In this document: positions 27,602 to 36,325 of the stretch, piece after piece
How the letters are laid out: each line of letters starts with the position of its first letter
How positions within the stretch are numbered: the first letter of the stretch is position 1
NCBI GenBank assembly: GCA_022824465.1
Contig: JAJDZV010000004.1
Span: 620,001 to 684,000 of the forward strand
Reading direction: 5' to 3'
DNA: 64,000 nucleotides
Source: Anaerolineae bacterium
Lineage (GTDB): Bacteria; Chloroflexota; Anaerolineae; Aggregatilineales; Phototrophicaceae
Translations under genes and position numbers: made by a program
The notes under the pieces: generated by a model
Database searches by the model: none
What the model was told of the DNA's origin: nothing
The model's input: only the letters and a program-made list of their open reading frames with translations

Positions 27602-28003
27602 ATGATAATCGGCGTAACTGGCGTCATAGTTGAAGACCAATCCGCAGCGCTGGACTTCTATACCAATGTGCTGGGATTCCAGGTCAAATACGATATGCCC
27701 ATGGGCAACCCGGAAGGCGACCGCTGGCTGACAGTCGTCTCACCGGAGCGGCCCGATGGGGTCGAACTTCTGCTGGAGCCCAATCGCAATCCGATATCCA
27801 GCGCTTTCCAGAAAGGCTTGAAGGAGCAGGGTTTCCCCGCCATCATCTTCCATGTCGACGATATCCAAGCCGAATATGAACGGTTGAGCGCGCTCGGGGT
27901 CGAATTCACCGTGGAACCGGCCGATATCGGACCCGCGACTATGGCGATCCTCAACGATACCTGCGGCAATCTGATTCAGATCATGCAGATGAAGGCGGGT
28001 TAG
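27602..28003 (+). CDS. VOC/glyoxalase-family protein
   Basis: A 133-residue vicinal-oxygen-chelate fold protein with two beta-alpha-beta-beta-beta units: GVTGVIVEDQSAALDFYTNV then LGFQVKYD, and FHVDDIQAEYERLSALGVEF then NDTCGNLIQIMQ. The family includes glyoxalases, dioxygenases and antibiotic-binding proteins. The usual metal positions are not obviously His/Glu throughout, so the reaction is unknown. AAAGGATGG gives a clear ribosome site before the ATG. It stands alone, converging on the amidohydrolase gene. Confidence 0.85.
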   Translation: MIIGVTGVIVEDQSAALDFYTNVLGFQVKYDMPMGNPEGDRWLTVVSPERPDGVELLLEPNRNPISSAFQKGLKEQGFPAIIFHVDDIQAEYERLSALGVEFTVEPADIGPATMAILNDTCGNLIQIMQMKAG

Positions 28004-28016
28004 CGGGCGGACGCGT

Positions 28017-28041
28017 GGGCCTGCCGAGGCTCGCCCCTACA
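28017..28041 (-). repeat. Dispersed 25-base palindromic repeat, copy A
   Basis: On the minus strand this stretch starts TGTAGGGGCGAGCCTCGGCA and ends in GGCCC. It matches 21 of 25 positions of copy B at 50075-50099 and is partly self-complementary (GGGCGAGCC with GGCNNGCCC). It lies between two convergent genes. Confidence 0.6.
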
Positions 28042-28067
28042 AAGGTCACGGTACAAGCGGCGCTGAC

Positions 28068-29246
28068 CTAGCCGCCGTGCTGCCGCAAGAGCCGCAGGGC
28101 GCTTTCCGCCATGACGCCGACGCCGACCGGCAGGCAATCTTCATGGATATCGAATATCGGGCTGTGATGCGGGCGGTTCACGGCATCGAGTTGCGCGCCC
28201 AGCCGCAACATGGCGCCGGGCGCCTGCTGAGTCATGAAGGCGAAGTCTTCGCCAGCCATGATCGGTTCGCCATGTCCGGACTTATCGGCGCCAAGCAAGT
28301 CGCGCCCGACATCGCGGATTAGCTCGGCGACGCCGGGATCGTTATACAGCGCCGGATACCCGGTGGAGATGCTTAGCTTGTAGTCGCCGCCGAAGTGCCG
28401 CGCCAGCGCGAAAGCCTCTTCCACCAGCGCGTGTATTTCCTCGCGGGCTTCTTGTTCGAAGGTGCGGATCGTGCCGGTCAGCAGAACCTCGTTGGGGACG
28501 ACATTGGGCGCGACGCCAGCGTGTATGGAGCCGAGGGACACCACTGAGCGTTCGGTTGGGTTGCGCCGGCGGGAGCGAATCGCCTGCAACGCATTGATCA
28601 CTTGGGCGCTCAGCCATATCGGGTCCAAGCCATTGTGCGGCGCGGCGCCATGCGTGCCCTCACCGATGATCGTCGCCTCAAAGCTATCCGGCGCCGCCAG
28701 GGAGAAGCCGTCACAAACTTCGACTTCGCCCATAGGCGAGCCGCTGGAGACATGGCAAGCAATGACGGCGTCCAAGCCGTCGAGCGCCTTCTGCTCGACC
28801 ATGAGGCTGCCGCCGCTGTGCCCATCGGATTCACGCCACTTTTCTTCACTGGGCTGGAAGAGCAGGCGGATCTCGCCCGCGGGCCGATCGGGCAGGTCGT
28901 TGAGCAGCTTGGCGACGCCGAGCAGCATGGATGTATGGGCATCGTGGCCGCAAGCGTGCATCAAGCCCGGCGTCCGCGACTTATAGGGCACGTCGTTGGC
29001 TTCCTGAATCGGCAAGGCGTCCATGTCAGCGCGGATGCCGACGGCGGGCCGCCCCTCGCCGATGCGGGCGACGACACCCGTTTCGGCCACGCCGACCTCG
29101 GTTTCGATGCCCATCTCCCGCAGCGAATCGGCCACCAGGCGCGAGGTACGCTGCTCCTCGAAGCCGAGTTCGGGGTGCATGTGGATATCGCGCCGCCAGG
29201 CGACCAATTGCTCCTGCATTTCATTGGCTTTCGCAAGCAATGTCAT
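28068..29246 (-). CDS. M20-family amidohydrolase (N-acyl-amino acid/IAA-amino acid hydrolase type)
   Basis: A 392-residue zinc/manganese peptidase-fold hydrolase of the M20D group. Metal-site residues are seen in HACGHDAH (Cys99, His101), PSEE (Glu134-Glu135), ACHVSSGS (His165) and the C-terminal AGEDFAF and HHSPIFDIHEDCL regions. The central dimerisation domain (ATIIGEGTHGAAPHNGLDP) is intact. Members cleave N-acyl or other amide-linked amino acids in the cytoplasm. The length is normal and there is no signal peptide. It is monocistronic, converging with the VOC gene. The natural substrate is unknown. Confidence 0.9.
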   Translation of the reverse strand: MTLLAKANEMQEQLVAWRRDIHMHPELGFEEQRTSRLVADSLREMGIETEVGVAETGVVARIGEGRPAVGIRADMDALPIQEANDVPYKSRTPGLMHACGHDAHTSMLLGVAKLLNDLPDRPAGEIRLLFQPSEEKWRESDGHSGGSLMVEQKALDGLDAVIACHVSSGSPMGEVEVCDGFSLAAPDSFEATIIGEGTHGAAPHNGLDPIWLSAQVINALQAIRSRRRNPTERSVVSLGSIHAGVAPNVVPNEVLLTGTIRTFEQEAREEIHALVEEAFALARHFGGDYKLSISTGYPALYNDPGVAELIRDVGRDLLGADKSGHGEPIMAGEDFAFMTQQAPGAMLRLGAQLDAVNRPHHSPIFDIHEDCLPVGVGVMAESALRLLRQHGG

Positions 29247-29874
29247 ATGTTCTTCCTCAGATTGACCGCATTCGTGGCTGAATGATACCGCAGAATTGCG
29301 ATGTGGCGAATACGGGCGCCGTTCAGCTTCGATGCGGCATGGGTTGACAGGCAGTCAACTACAAGCGCGATAGTTTTAAGCGAGAGCGGTTGGCGCGGTT
29401 GGAGCGTGTCCTGGCGCTTCAGATACATTCCGGCATGAAAGCGAAGTATGGCAAAAGACGGAGAAAGGGACATCAGCGTATGGAAAAGGAGGGACAGAGT
29501 ATGAAAGATCGATAGTGAATTGAGAGCAGATTCAGCAAAATCGCCTTTCTGTATCGATACAGTATCGATAGCGCTGCGTCTGACGCAATGAAAACTGGAA
29601 TCTGCGAGTCGGAATCTGGCATTAGGGCTTGAAACGGCATGTTTGCGCATTGCGTTGGGAATGGCGAATGGGCGACCATGCGCGTCATGGTAGCATGAAT
29701 CGGGCGCTTAAAGGCGACCATTTAGTCGCGCATAGGGCCGAAGCGGGCAAGACTTGTGTTAGCGCGAAATGGTTGCCGAAGGCGGGCGGCGACAGGCTGT
29801 CGGTACACAAGCAAGCGATGAGGGCAGCAATGGGCGGCCGGATATCGTCAATCGCCAATGATGCCGGGTGTGTC
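29247..29874. other. Gene-free region of about 630 bases
   Basis: No frame here has a ribosome site or a recognisable protein family. The region contains the paired palindromes at 29551-29570 but no terminator, tRNA or recognisable riboswitch. It may hold the promoter of the amidohydrolase gene to the left. Confidence 0.5.
29551..29570. repeat. Paired palindromic sites, possible operator
   Basis: GTATCGATA occurs at 29551-29559 and again at 29562-29570, an 11-base period close to one helical turn. Each copy contains the palindrome TATCGATA; the first extends to GTATCGATAC. Confidence 0.4.
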
Positions 29875-30834
29875 TCATCGCGCGGAATGATCCGTCTCAA
29901 CTGTGGCGGCTGGATTGGGGGATTCATTGACGCTGAACTTGAAGACATCGGGCCGGTTGTAATGCCCGACGACATCAAAGTCCAGATGCGCCTCCTGGAT
30001 CTTGTTCAGGTCGAGTTCGGCATAGAGGACGCCTTCTTCGCCATAGAGCGGCTCGCAGACATAATCGCCGAAGGGATTGACGATGGCGCTGCCGCCGCGG
30101 CAGAGTTCTTCGGGCAGGTCGATTAGTTCATCAGCTAGCGCCAGGTCACGCGGGTACATTGACTTGGTGAAATACTGATTGCAGCCGAGCACGAAACAGC
30201 GGCCCTCACAAGCGATATGGCGCAGGGTGGCGGCCCAGGAATCGCGCGAATCCGCCGTGGGCGCGAGGTAGACGCTCAGGCCTTTGGCATACATCGCCAT
30301 GCGCGCAAGAGGCATATAGTTTTCCCAACAGATCAAGCCGCCGATCGTGCCGAAGGGCGAAAGCACGGTCGTCAGAGTGCTGCCGTCGCCACTGCCCCAG
30401 ATGAGGCGTTCGCTGCCGGTCGGCATGAGTTTGCGATGCGCGCCGAGGATATCGCCCTGGGGACCGAGGTAGAGCAGCGAATTGTAGAGGGTGCCGCCAT
30501 TGCCGGCATCGCCGCGCTCGGATATGCCAATAGCGACGAAAGCGCCGGCGGCCTGCGCCGCTTCACGAAGCAAGCGGGTTTCGGCGTCATTCACCGTGAG
30601 CGATGCCTTCCAGAACCGGGCGAAGTCTTGACGTCCGGCTGGGGAACGGTCGCCGACGGTTGCGCCAAAGGTGAATCCGCGGGGATAACCCGGGATCATC
30701 GCTTCGGGCAGCAGGATGAGGTCGGCGCCTTGTTTGCCCGCCTCTTCAATGACGGCGGCGGCTTTGGCGATGCTGGCAGCTTTATCCGCGAAGACCGAGG
30801 CGACTTGCGCGACAGCAACCCGAATCGTATCCAT
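29875..30834 (-). CDS. Nitrilase/carbon-nitrogen hydrolase
   Basis: A 319-residue nitrilase-superfamily enzyme of the aliphatic/aryl nitrilase branch. The catalytic triad is visible as Glu44 (LLPEAMIPGYPRG), Lys135 (AHRKLMPTGSERLIWG) and Cys169 (GGLICWENYMPLAR). The GSGDGSTL segment after the lysine and the PTADSRDSW stretch are typical of true nitrilases as opposed to amidases. It would convert a nitrile to a carboxylic acid in the cytoplasm. There is no signal peptide. The neighbours give no clue to the substrate. Confidence 0.9.
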   Translation of the reverse strand: MDTIRVAVAQVASVFADKAASIAKAAAVIEEAGKQGADLILLPEAMIPGYPRGFTFGATVGDRSPAGRQDFARFWKASLTVNDAETRLLREAAQAAGAFVAIGISERGDAGNGGTLYNSLLYLGPQGDILGAHRKLMPTGSERLIWGSGDGSTLTTVLSPFGTIGGLICWENYMPLARMAMYAKGLSVYLAPTADSRDSWAATLRHIACEGRCFVLGCNQYFTKSMYPRDLALADELIDLPEELCRGGSAIVNPFGDYVCEPLYGEEGVLYAELDLNKIQEAHLDFDVVGHYNRPDVFKFSVNESPNPAATVETDHSAR

Positions 30835-31100
30835 GTCCAGACCTCGCTCCTTTTGCCCTAGGGCCTCTGATTTTAGCCAACGACACTGGGAGGATGCCGA
30901 ACCGGGTGATGAATCTTTCTCGATTTTAGCAGCAAGGCACTACCACCGAGTACGTCGAATATCTTTTGCAAATTGCTCCTGTATTGATGTGTGTTTCAAG
31001 CCGTTCAGTTGAAACTACGATTGGTTCATTTGAATTTGTAACGAATACGATACATTAACCTCTATTTGGACCACCACCAAAATAACCGCTGGCATTGCAT

Positions 31101-32051
31101 TTAACATGTCTGCTGCACTTGACGGTCACCATGAAAATAGAAGACATCACCAACGTTAGGTACACAGGCATTGTTCCACCTGCGTTTTAAGCAACTAGCA
31201 GTAAACTTACTTGGCTCTAGCAAGACAGCCCATTCAAACTCACCGGCATTATCATCTGCAGAGAGTCCAGTAGACCAACATTCTACAGCAAACTCATAGA
31301 TTGCCTCATCTAGTTCTTCAGGGTTTCGAACAGCATCCAATGAATCAGACACCAATGGTGTAGGCGGGATATCGCGGTTCCCTCCACTTATTGGGCAGCC
31401 TTGGTTCTCAAGGGGGCCGGCTTGGTTGGGGCACTCGTCAGCGGCGGTGTCCAAGCCATCGTCGTCGAAGTCACGACAGCCGCGAGGGCTATCGGGGGCG
31501 AATTCCTGGGGGCAGGCGTCGGCGGCGTCGCGGATGCCGTCGCGATCGGCGTCGTCGGCGTAGGGGCAGCCCTGGTTATCGGCATAGCCGAAGTCTGATG
31601 GGCAGCGGTCGTCATCGTCGGCGACGCCATCAAAGTCGGCATCGGCGATGGCGGAGGTCGGGCGCGGGGTTAGCGTTGGCGGCGCAAGGGTCGGGCGGGG
31701 CGACGGGCTGTGGAGCGTCGGCGGGAGGGTGGTCCGCAGGGGAATGGCGGTTGGCGGGATGAACTGGGCGGGCGTGCTGATGGGCAGGCTCAGGGGCGTA
31801 AAGGTAGCATAGGCGGGCAGACCGTCGGCAGCAGCGGGCGACGAGACCAGGTTGGCGCCGAGCGGCGTAAGGGAGGGCGCGGGCGATGCTGTATGCGGAA
31901 CCGCGGTCACGTAACCTTCGGGCGGCGCGCTGCCTATGAACCAGACGGCGAAACAATAGAAGGGGAAAGTGGCGGCGATGATCAAGAGCATCAGCAGGCG
32001 CACGCTCTGATTGCGATTGCTCTGATTCTGAATCACGTCAATCGTATTCAT
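31101..32051 (-). CDS. Membrane-anchored thrombospondin type 3-repeat protein
   Basis: A 316-residue protein: short cytoplasmic N-terminus, one membrane helix at about 17-41, a Pro/Thr/Ser-rich linker (about 42-130), then Asp-rich calcium-binding TSP3-type repeats at about 134-220 (DADFDGVADDDDRCP, ADRDGIRDAADACP, DFDDDGLDTAADECP). A final ~95-residue domain with several cysteines (AVECWSTGLSADDNAGEFEW, ending VQQTC) is unfamiliar. The DNA encoding this last part is clearly AT-richer than the rest of the gene, suggesting a chimeric origin. TSP3 repeats usually act as rigid calcium-binding spacers outside the cell. The role is unknown. Confidence 0.72.
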   Translation of the reverse strand: MNTIDVIQNQSNRNQSVRLLMLLIIAATFPFYCFAVWFIGSAPPEGYVTAVPHTASPAPSLTPLGANLVSSPAAADGLPAYATFTPLSLPISTPAQFIPPTAIPLRTTLPPTLHSPSPRPTLAPPTLTPRPTSAIADADFDGVADDDDRCPSDFGYADNQGCPYADDADRDGIRDAADACPQEFAPDSPRGCRDFDDDGLDTAADECPNQAGPLENQGCPISGGNRDIPPTPLVSDSLDAVRNPEELDEAIYEFAVECWSTGLSADDNAGEFEWAVLLEPSKFTASCLKRRWNNACVPNVGDVFYFHGDRQVQQTC

Positions 32052-32114
32052 TGGCGGGCTGGTTGCGCTGGTTTCACGAGGGGCGGGCGCGTTAGTGTTC
32101 GGCTGTCGTCACGC

Positions 32115-33989
32115 TTATTCTAGCCGATGCGTTGATTCTTGCGCTTTGGGCTGGCATAGATCGCGCAGTTGATAGAGTTCGCCATCCGTGAAGCCACGCT
32201 TGCGATAGTATTCGCGCGTGCCAATAGCCGAAATGACAGCCAGTCGCTGGTATCCGCGTTGGGCGGAGATGCGCGCGGCCGCTTCGATCAGGCGCGTGCC
32301 CAGCCCGGCGTGTTGGGCACGGCCTTTGTCCATTGCGCCGATCCCCAGCGCCAAGCCGTAAACATGCACTTCGCGTATCATCGCGCAGCCCCGCAGCTCG
32401 GGCAGCAGCGCCGCGTCGTCGGGGTCGGGCAGAGACAGACGCAAGAAGCCGGCAATGTCGCGCTGGTCGGTGATGAACTGAAGGAAGACTTCCTCGCCGA
32501 TGCTGGAGCGGTAACGCTGGCGATCGAGCCGCAGGTCTTCGCCGGCGACCTTTTTACGACGGATTTCGCGCGCGCGAATATCGACGCATTTGTCACCGCG
32601 CCGCGCCAATTCCCGCTCCACCAGTTGGCGGAAGTTGGTTACTTTGTTGCCGTCGACGATGTCCGTGCCGGGAATGTCGCGTATGACCCTTGTGAGGCGG
32701 CAGTATTCCGGCGTCTGCTTGAAACAGGCCACCAGCAATTCAAGCAGTTCGTCGTGGCTGTATGGGCGCCAGTCGCCGGCTTGATATTGCTGCATGAGCT
32801 CGGCGCTTTCGATCAAGGAACAGGGGTAAATCTTGAGTTCGTCGGGGCGGAAATCAGGGTCGTCGAAGAGTTTCGTGAAGTCATCCAGGTCTGCCTGGGG
32901 CGAGGAGCCATAGAGATTGGGCATCCAGTGGGCGTGGAGCTTGAAGCCGGCTGTACGCAAAAGGCGCAGGGCGCGCCGGGTCGCCGCGACATCATGCCCG
33001 CGTTTGTTGAGCGCCAAGACACGATCATTCAGGCTTTGGAAGCCGATTTGCACTTTGGTGCCGCCGAGGCGGCGGACGCGAATCACTTCTTCCTGGCTGA
33101 TATGGTCGGGGCGCGTCTCGATGACCAGCCCGACCGAGCGACAGGCGGCCGTTTCATTTTCATGCTGCGCCGCCTCCAGTTCGGTCCAGGTCGCGAATTC
33201 GTCGACAAGGCTGCGTTCGCGAAGTCCGGAGGCGATGGCTTGCGCCTGCCCGCGCGAGCGATGCATTTCGGCGGCATAGATGTCTTGCACCGTCTGATTG
33301 TAGGAGGCAGTTAACTCGATGCCGAGAAGCTTCACGCGGCTCACAGGCGCGCCAGCGAATTGCGACTTCTGGCGAAGGGCAGCGATGACGGATTCGCGGC
33401 GGTCGATCCCTTTGCCAAAGTCGTGCATGGCGTCAAAGATGCGCTTGATGAACCAGATCTGATAGGTCTCGGGATAGAAGGACCAGGTGCCGCCCAAGAT
33501 GATGATTTCAATCTTGTCGGTGGAATGGCCGAGATTGTGGTAGGTCTGCAAGCGCGTCCAGGATTGCAGATAGGGATCGAAGGCGTTTTTTTCGGCTCGT
33601 TGCGCGCCGGGTTCGTCCGCCAGGTAGCTCTTCGGCATGCGCAGGTCATTCGGGCAGAAGATGCAGGTGCCTGGGCAGGGAAAGGGCTTGGTCAAGACGG
33701 TCAGGGGCGTCACGCCGGACATGGTGCGCACCGGCTTGCGGCGCAGCTTGAAGAGCATGGCTTGGTCATAAGGCGGCAGCCCGCCCTGCCCGGCAAAGAG
33801 GCGCCAGGCGTCGACGAGATTGGCGAGACTGTAGAAGCCCTCGCCGGCCGGTTTGGGATAGCGGCGCATCAATTGCTGGTGCTCGCGCGGACTGAGGCGG
33901 CGGGGGGCGTCCAGGATGACCTTGAGCAGCGGAATCAACTGCTCGCGATGCGCCTCGGGGTCAAATTCGTATTTGCGGTTGTTGAGCAT
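32115..33989 (-). CDS. Elp3-like radical SAM/acetyltransferase tRNA-modification enzyme
   Basis: A 624-residue Elp3. The radical-SAM cluster motif is C-x3-C-x2-C at Cys105, Cys109 and Cys112 (PFPCPGTCIFCPNDLRMPKS). The C-terminal GNAT acetyltransferase domain has the acetyl-CoA loop QHAGLGTRLIEAAARI and a final YYRKRGF segment. Elp3 transfers a carboxymethyl-type group to uridine 34 of tRNA. In eukaryotes it is the catalytic subunit of Elongator, while in the few bacteria that have it, such as Dehalococcoides, it works without the other subunits; none are visible here. The N-terminal tRNA-binding region is present (from MLNNRKYEF). The length is normal. Confidence 0.93.
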   Translation of the reverse strand: MLNNRKYEFDPEAHREQLIPLLKVILDAPRRLSPREHQQLMRRYPKPAGEGFYSLANLVDAWRLFAGQGGLPPYDQAMLFKLRRKPVRTMSGVTPLTVLTKPFPCPGTCIFCPNDLRMPKSYLADEPGAQRAEKNAFDPYLQSWTRLQTYHNLGHSTDKIEIIILGGTWSFYPETYQIWFIKRIFDAMHDFGKGIDRRESVIAALRQKSQFAGAPVSRVKLLGIELTASYNQTVQDIYAAEMHRSRGQAQAIASGLRERSLVDEFATWTELEAAQHENETAACRSVGLVIETRPDHISQEEVIRVRRLGGTKVQIGFQSLNDRVLALNKRGHDVAATRRALRLLRTAGFKLHAHWMPNLYGSSPQADLDDFTKLFDDPDFRPDELKIYPCSLIESAELMQQYQAGDWRPYSHDELLELLVACFKQTPEYCRLTRVIRDIPGTDIVDGNKVTNFRQLVERELARRGDKCVDIRAREIRRKKVAGEDLRLDRQRYRSSIGEEVFLQFITDQRDIAGFLRLSLPDPDDAALLPELRGCAMIREVHVYGLALGIGAMDKGRAQHAGLGTRLIEAAARISAQRGYQRLAVISAIGTREYYRKRGFTDGELYQLRDLCQPKAQESTHRLE

Positions 33990-34128
33990 TAAAGGTTCGG
34001 ACCTTAGCTGACAGTGCCTATTCTAGCGGCGAATGGGCGAAAGTTGAACGGGGCGCGTTTCCGTCGGTTCTTAGTTTGGCTTTTCGGCTACACTTAGCTT
34101 GGTAGATTGAAAATACGCGCCTTGTTGA

Positions 34129-34911
34129 ATGACTGTCTTGCTGCCGCCATTGACACGCGCATTGATGCGCCGGCCCGCCCGTAATTTCGCCGATGGCATT
34201 ACGGCGTCGGCGCAGCTCGGCGCGCCGCAATATGAATTAGCGCTGCGTCAATATGAGCGCTACGCAGCGGCTTTGCGCGATTGCGGGCTGGAGGTAACAG
34301 TCTTGCCCGCGGACGAGCGCTTTCCGGATGGGCACTTCGTTGAAGATCCCTTTGTGATATTTCGCGAGCTGGCCTTTCAGTGCCGCTCGGGAGCGCGCGC
34401 CCGTCAAGGCGAAGGGGATTCGCTCAAGCCGCATTTGGCTGATTGGCGTATCGTGGCGCCGCCGGCCGACGCCCGCATCGACGGCGGCGATGTACTGATT
34501 TGCGCGGACCGCGTCCTGGTCGGCATCTCGAAGCGGACGAATCTCGCCGGCTGGTCGGCGCTGCGTGTTGCCATGCAGTCGATACAGCCGGATATCCGCG
34601 TGGATCCCGTTCCTTTCAGCGGCGTTCTGCATCTGAAGAGTGGTTTGACCGAGTTGACGTCAGGCGTTTTGATTCGCGATCCTGCGCTGGAAACTGATTG
34701 CGATCTGTCGTGGGCGCGCGTCATCACGCTGCCGCCGGAGGAGGGATTCGCGGCTGATGTCATGCCGGTGAATGACACGGTGTTTGTGGCGGCGGATTGT
34801 CCGGTCGCTTATCGGGCGGCTGCGGACTACTATGAGCGTGTGGTTGCGCTGGACATGAGCGAATTCGTCAAGATGGACGGCGGTTTAACATGTTTGTCGC
34901 TCCGTTATTGA
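34129..34911 (+). CDS. Dimethylarginine dimethylaminohydrolase family protein
   Basis: A 260-residue amidinotransferase-fold hydrolase. The catalytic residues appear in order: the acidic DGHFVEDPFV (around Glu72-Asp73), His168 in SGVLHLKSGLT and Cys255 in DGGLTCLSLRY at the very C-terminus. DDAH hydrolyses asymmetric dimethylarginine to citrulline and dimethylamine; related bacterial enzymes act on arginine-like compounds. The last 22 bases overlap the start of the beta-propeller gene in another frame, so the pair is probably co-translated. No signal peptide is seen. The exact guanidine substrate is uncertain. Confidence 0.88.
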   Translation: MTVLLPPLTRALMRRPARNFADGITASAQLGAPQYELALRQYERYAAALRDCGLEVTVLPADERFPDGHFVEDPFVIFRELAFQCRSGARARQGEGDSLKPHLADWRIVAPPADARIDGGDVLICADRVLVGISKRTNLAGWSALRVAMQSIQPDIRVDPVPFSGVLHLKSGLTELTSGVLIRDPALETDCDLSWARVITLPPEEGFAADVMPVNDTVFVAADCPVAYRAAADYYERVVALDMSEFVKMDGGLTCLSLRY

Positions 34912-36179
34912 GTCGCTGGCTGGGTCGGCTATGGCTATTGCTTTGGCTCGCTGTCGTGGCGACGGCTATCAGCGAAGCGCAGCGTCCGAGCCTGCCGGAT
35001 TGCGCCGACCGCCCAAGGCACAGTCAAGAGTTGTATGCGGACCGAATCCGCTGGTGCGTTGAGCGCATTGTGCAGAGCGAGGAAGTGGAGCCGCTCTCGT
35101 TCACGGCTTTGGCGACAGCGCCCGATGGCACGCTCTTCGCCACGCGTCCACTCAGCGGCGAGGTCATGATCATTCGCGATAGCGATGGGGATACATTGCC
35201 CGACGCAATGGAGACATTCGCGGATGGTCTAAGCCTTCCCAACGGCTTGGCGTATTTTGAGTCGCAGCTCTATGTTGCGGGGGGCGCAAGCATTTACCGG
35301 ATTTCGCTGGATGGCGAAGTCACCACGTTGGTTGATGATCTGCCGGTGGGCGCCGGTTTCGCCACCGGCGGCATAGCCATCGGCGCTGATCAGCGTCTTT
35401 ATGTGGCGATGGGCGCGCCTTGCAGCCTTTGCGAATTCGATGAGGCCGAACGCGGAGCGATCCTGAGCCTGGACCTTGATGGCGGCGATCGTCGGTTAGT
35501 CGCCAGCGGCTTCCGCAATCCGGCGGACCTCGCCTTTTATCGGGACGAGCTTTGGACGCTAGATAGCGCGCCGCGCCAATATCGGGGTCTTGCGCTGGAC
35601 GAGCTAAATCGCGTAATAAACGACGGCTGGTACGGCTTCCCCTATTGTCTGGGCGGCGATACGGTCGGCATCGCCTCGCGGGAACGCGGCTGCGATGATA
35701 GTGTGGCGCCAGCCATGAGATTTGGGACCGGTGCGAATCCAAGCAGCCTGGCGGCGTATCCGCACGACCTCTTGCCGGGCACGGAGGATACGCTGATTGT
35801 CGTGCTCCGGGGCGATCCAAGCCAGGTCGATATCGTTGGCTACAAGGTCATCATGATTACGTTTGACGAAGCGGACCAGCCCCTTGGCGCGACGATCCTG
35901 GTTCCGTTCCGTTTCCAAACGGGGGTACAAGCATATTCCCCTTATAGAGACGAGGGACTGTTCTGGAGCGAGACCATATATCTGAGCGAGCAAGGGTACG
36001 GCATTTACCCGCAGCATCCGCTGGCAGTAGCGGTTAGTCCGCAGGGTTGGATCTACATCAGCATCACTGGGGGGCGGATCGTCGCGCTAAGACCAAAATA
36101 CGAGGAATACAGCTACGACCATCTGTACCCGCGCTGGACGCCAATGCATCCAGAATTCGACCCGGCTGCGCCGCCATGA
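34890..36179 (+). CDS. Exported beta-propeller protein (sorbosone/glucose dehydrogenase-like)
   Basis: A 429-residue protein with an N-terminal hydrophobic segment (LWLLLWLAVVATAISEA) acting as signal peptide or anchor, then a six-bladed propeller of the PQQ-type sugar dehydrogenase group. Repeating blade signatures are seen (FTALATAPDGTLFATRPLSG, LPNGLAYFESQLYVAGG, TGGIAIGADQRLYVAMG, FRNPADLAFYRDELWTLD). Paired cysteines (CSLCEF; YCLG with GCDD) fit an extracytoplasmic location. PQQ binding cannot be confirmed by eye, so it may be a non-enzymatic propeller. It overlaps the DDAH gene by 22 bases; the ATG at 34890 has only a weak GGCGG upstream. Confidence 0.8.
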   Translation: MFVAPLLSRWLGRLWLLLWLAVVATAISEAQRPSLPDCADRPRHSQELYADRIRWCVERIVQSEEVEPLSFTALATAPDGTLFATRPLSGEVMIIRDSDGDTLPDAMETFADGLSLPNGLAYFESQLYVAGGASIYRISLDGEVTTLVDDLPVGAGFATGGIAIGADQRLYVAMGAPCSLCEFDEAERGAILSLDLDGGDRRLVASGFRNPADLAFYRDELWTLDSAPRQYRGLALDELNRVINDGWYGFPYCLGGDTVGIASRERGCDDSVAPAMRFGTGANPSSLAAYPHDLLPGTEDTLIVVLRGDPSQVDIVGYKVIMITFDEADQPLGATILVPFRFQTGVQAYSPYRDEGLFWSETIYLSEQGYGIYPQHPLAVAVSPQGWIYISITGGRIVALRPKYEEYSYDHLYPRWTPMHPEFDPAAPP

Positions 36180-36285
36180 GCGCAAGGGCGCAATGGCGAT
36201 ATCTAATGCTGGTTGCCTGGCAATCGTCCGCCGATATGGTTTTCAACGCAATGCGCCGACGTCAAAATGGGCCTCGGGTCCAAGT

Positions 36286-36291
36286 TATAAT
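36286..36291 (+). promoter_or_regulatory. Predicted -10 element upstream of the bactofilin-like gene
   Basis: A perfect TATAAT 34 bases upstream of the TTG start. No convincing -35 lies 16-18 bases further upstream. Confidence 0.35.
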
Positions 36292-36325
36292 GACCGGTTG
36301 TCAAAGGTAGCGGAAAGCGCCTGAT

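Noticed and set aside
29243..29650. A 135-codon minus-strand frame in the gene-free region
   Set aside because: No ribosome site, no recognisable domain and unusual residue composition; it also overlaps the start of the amidohydrolase gene.
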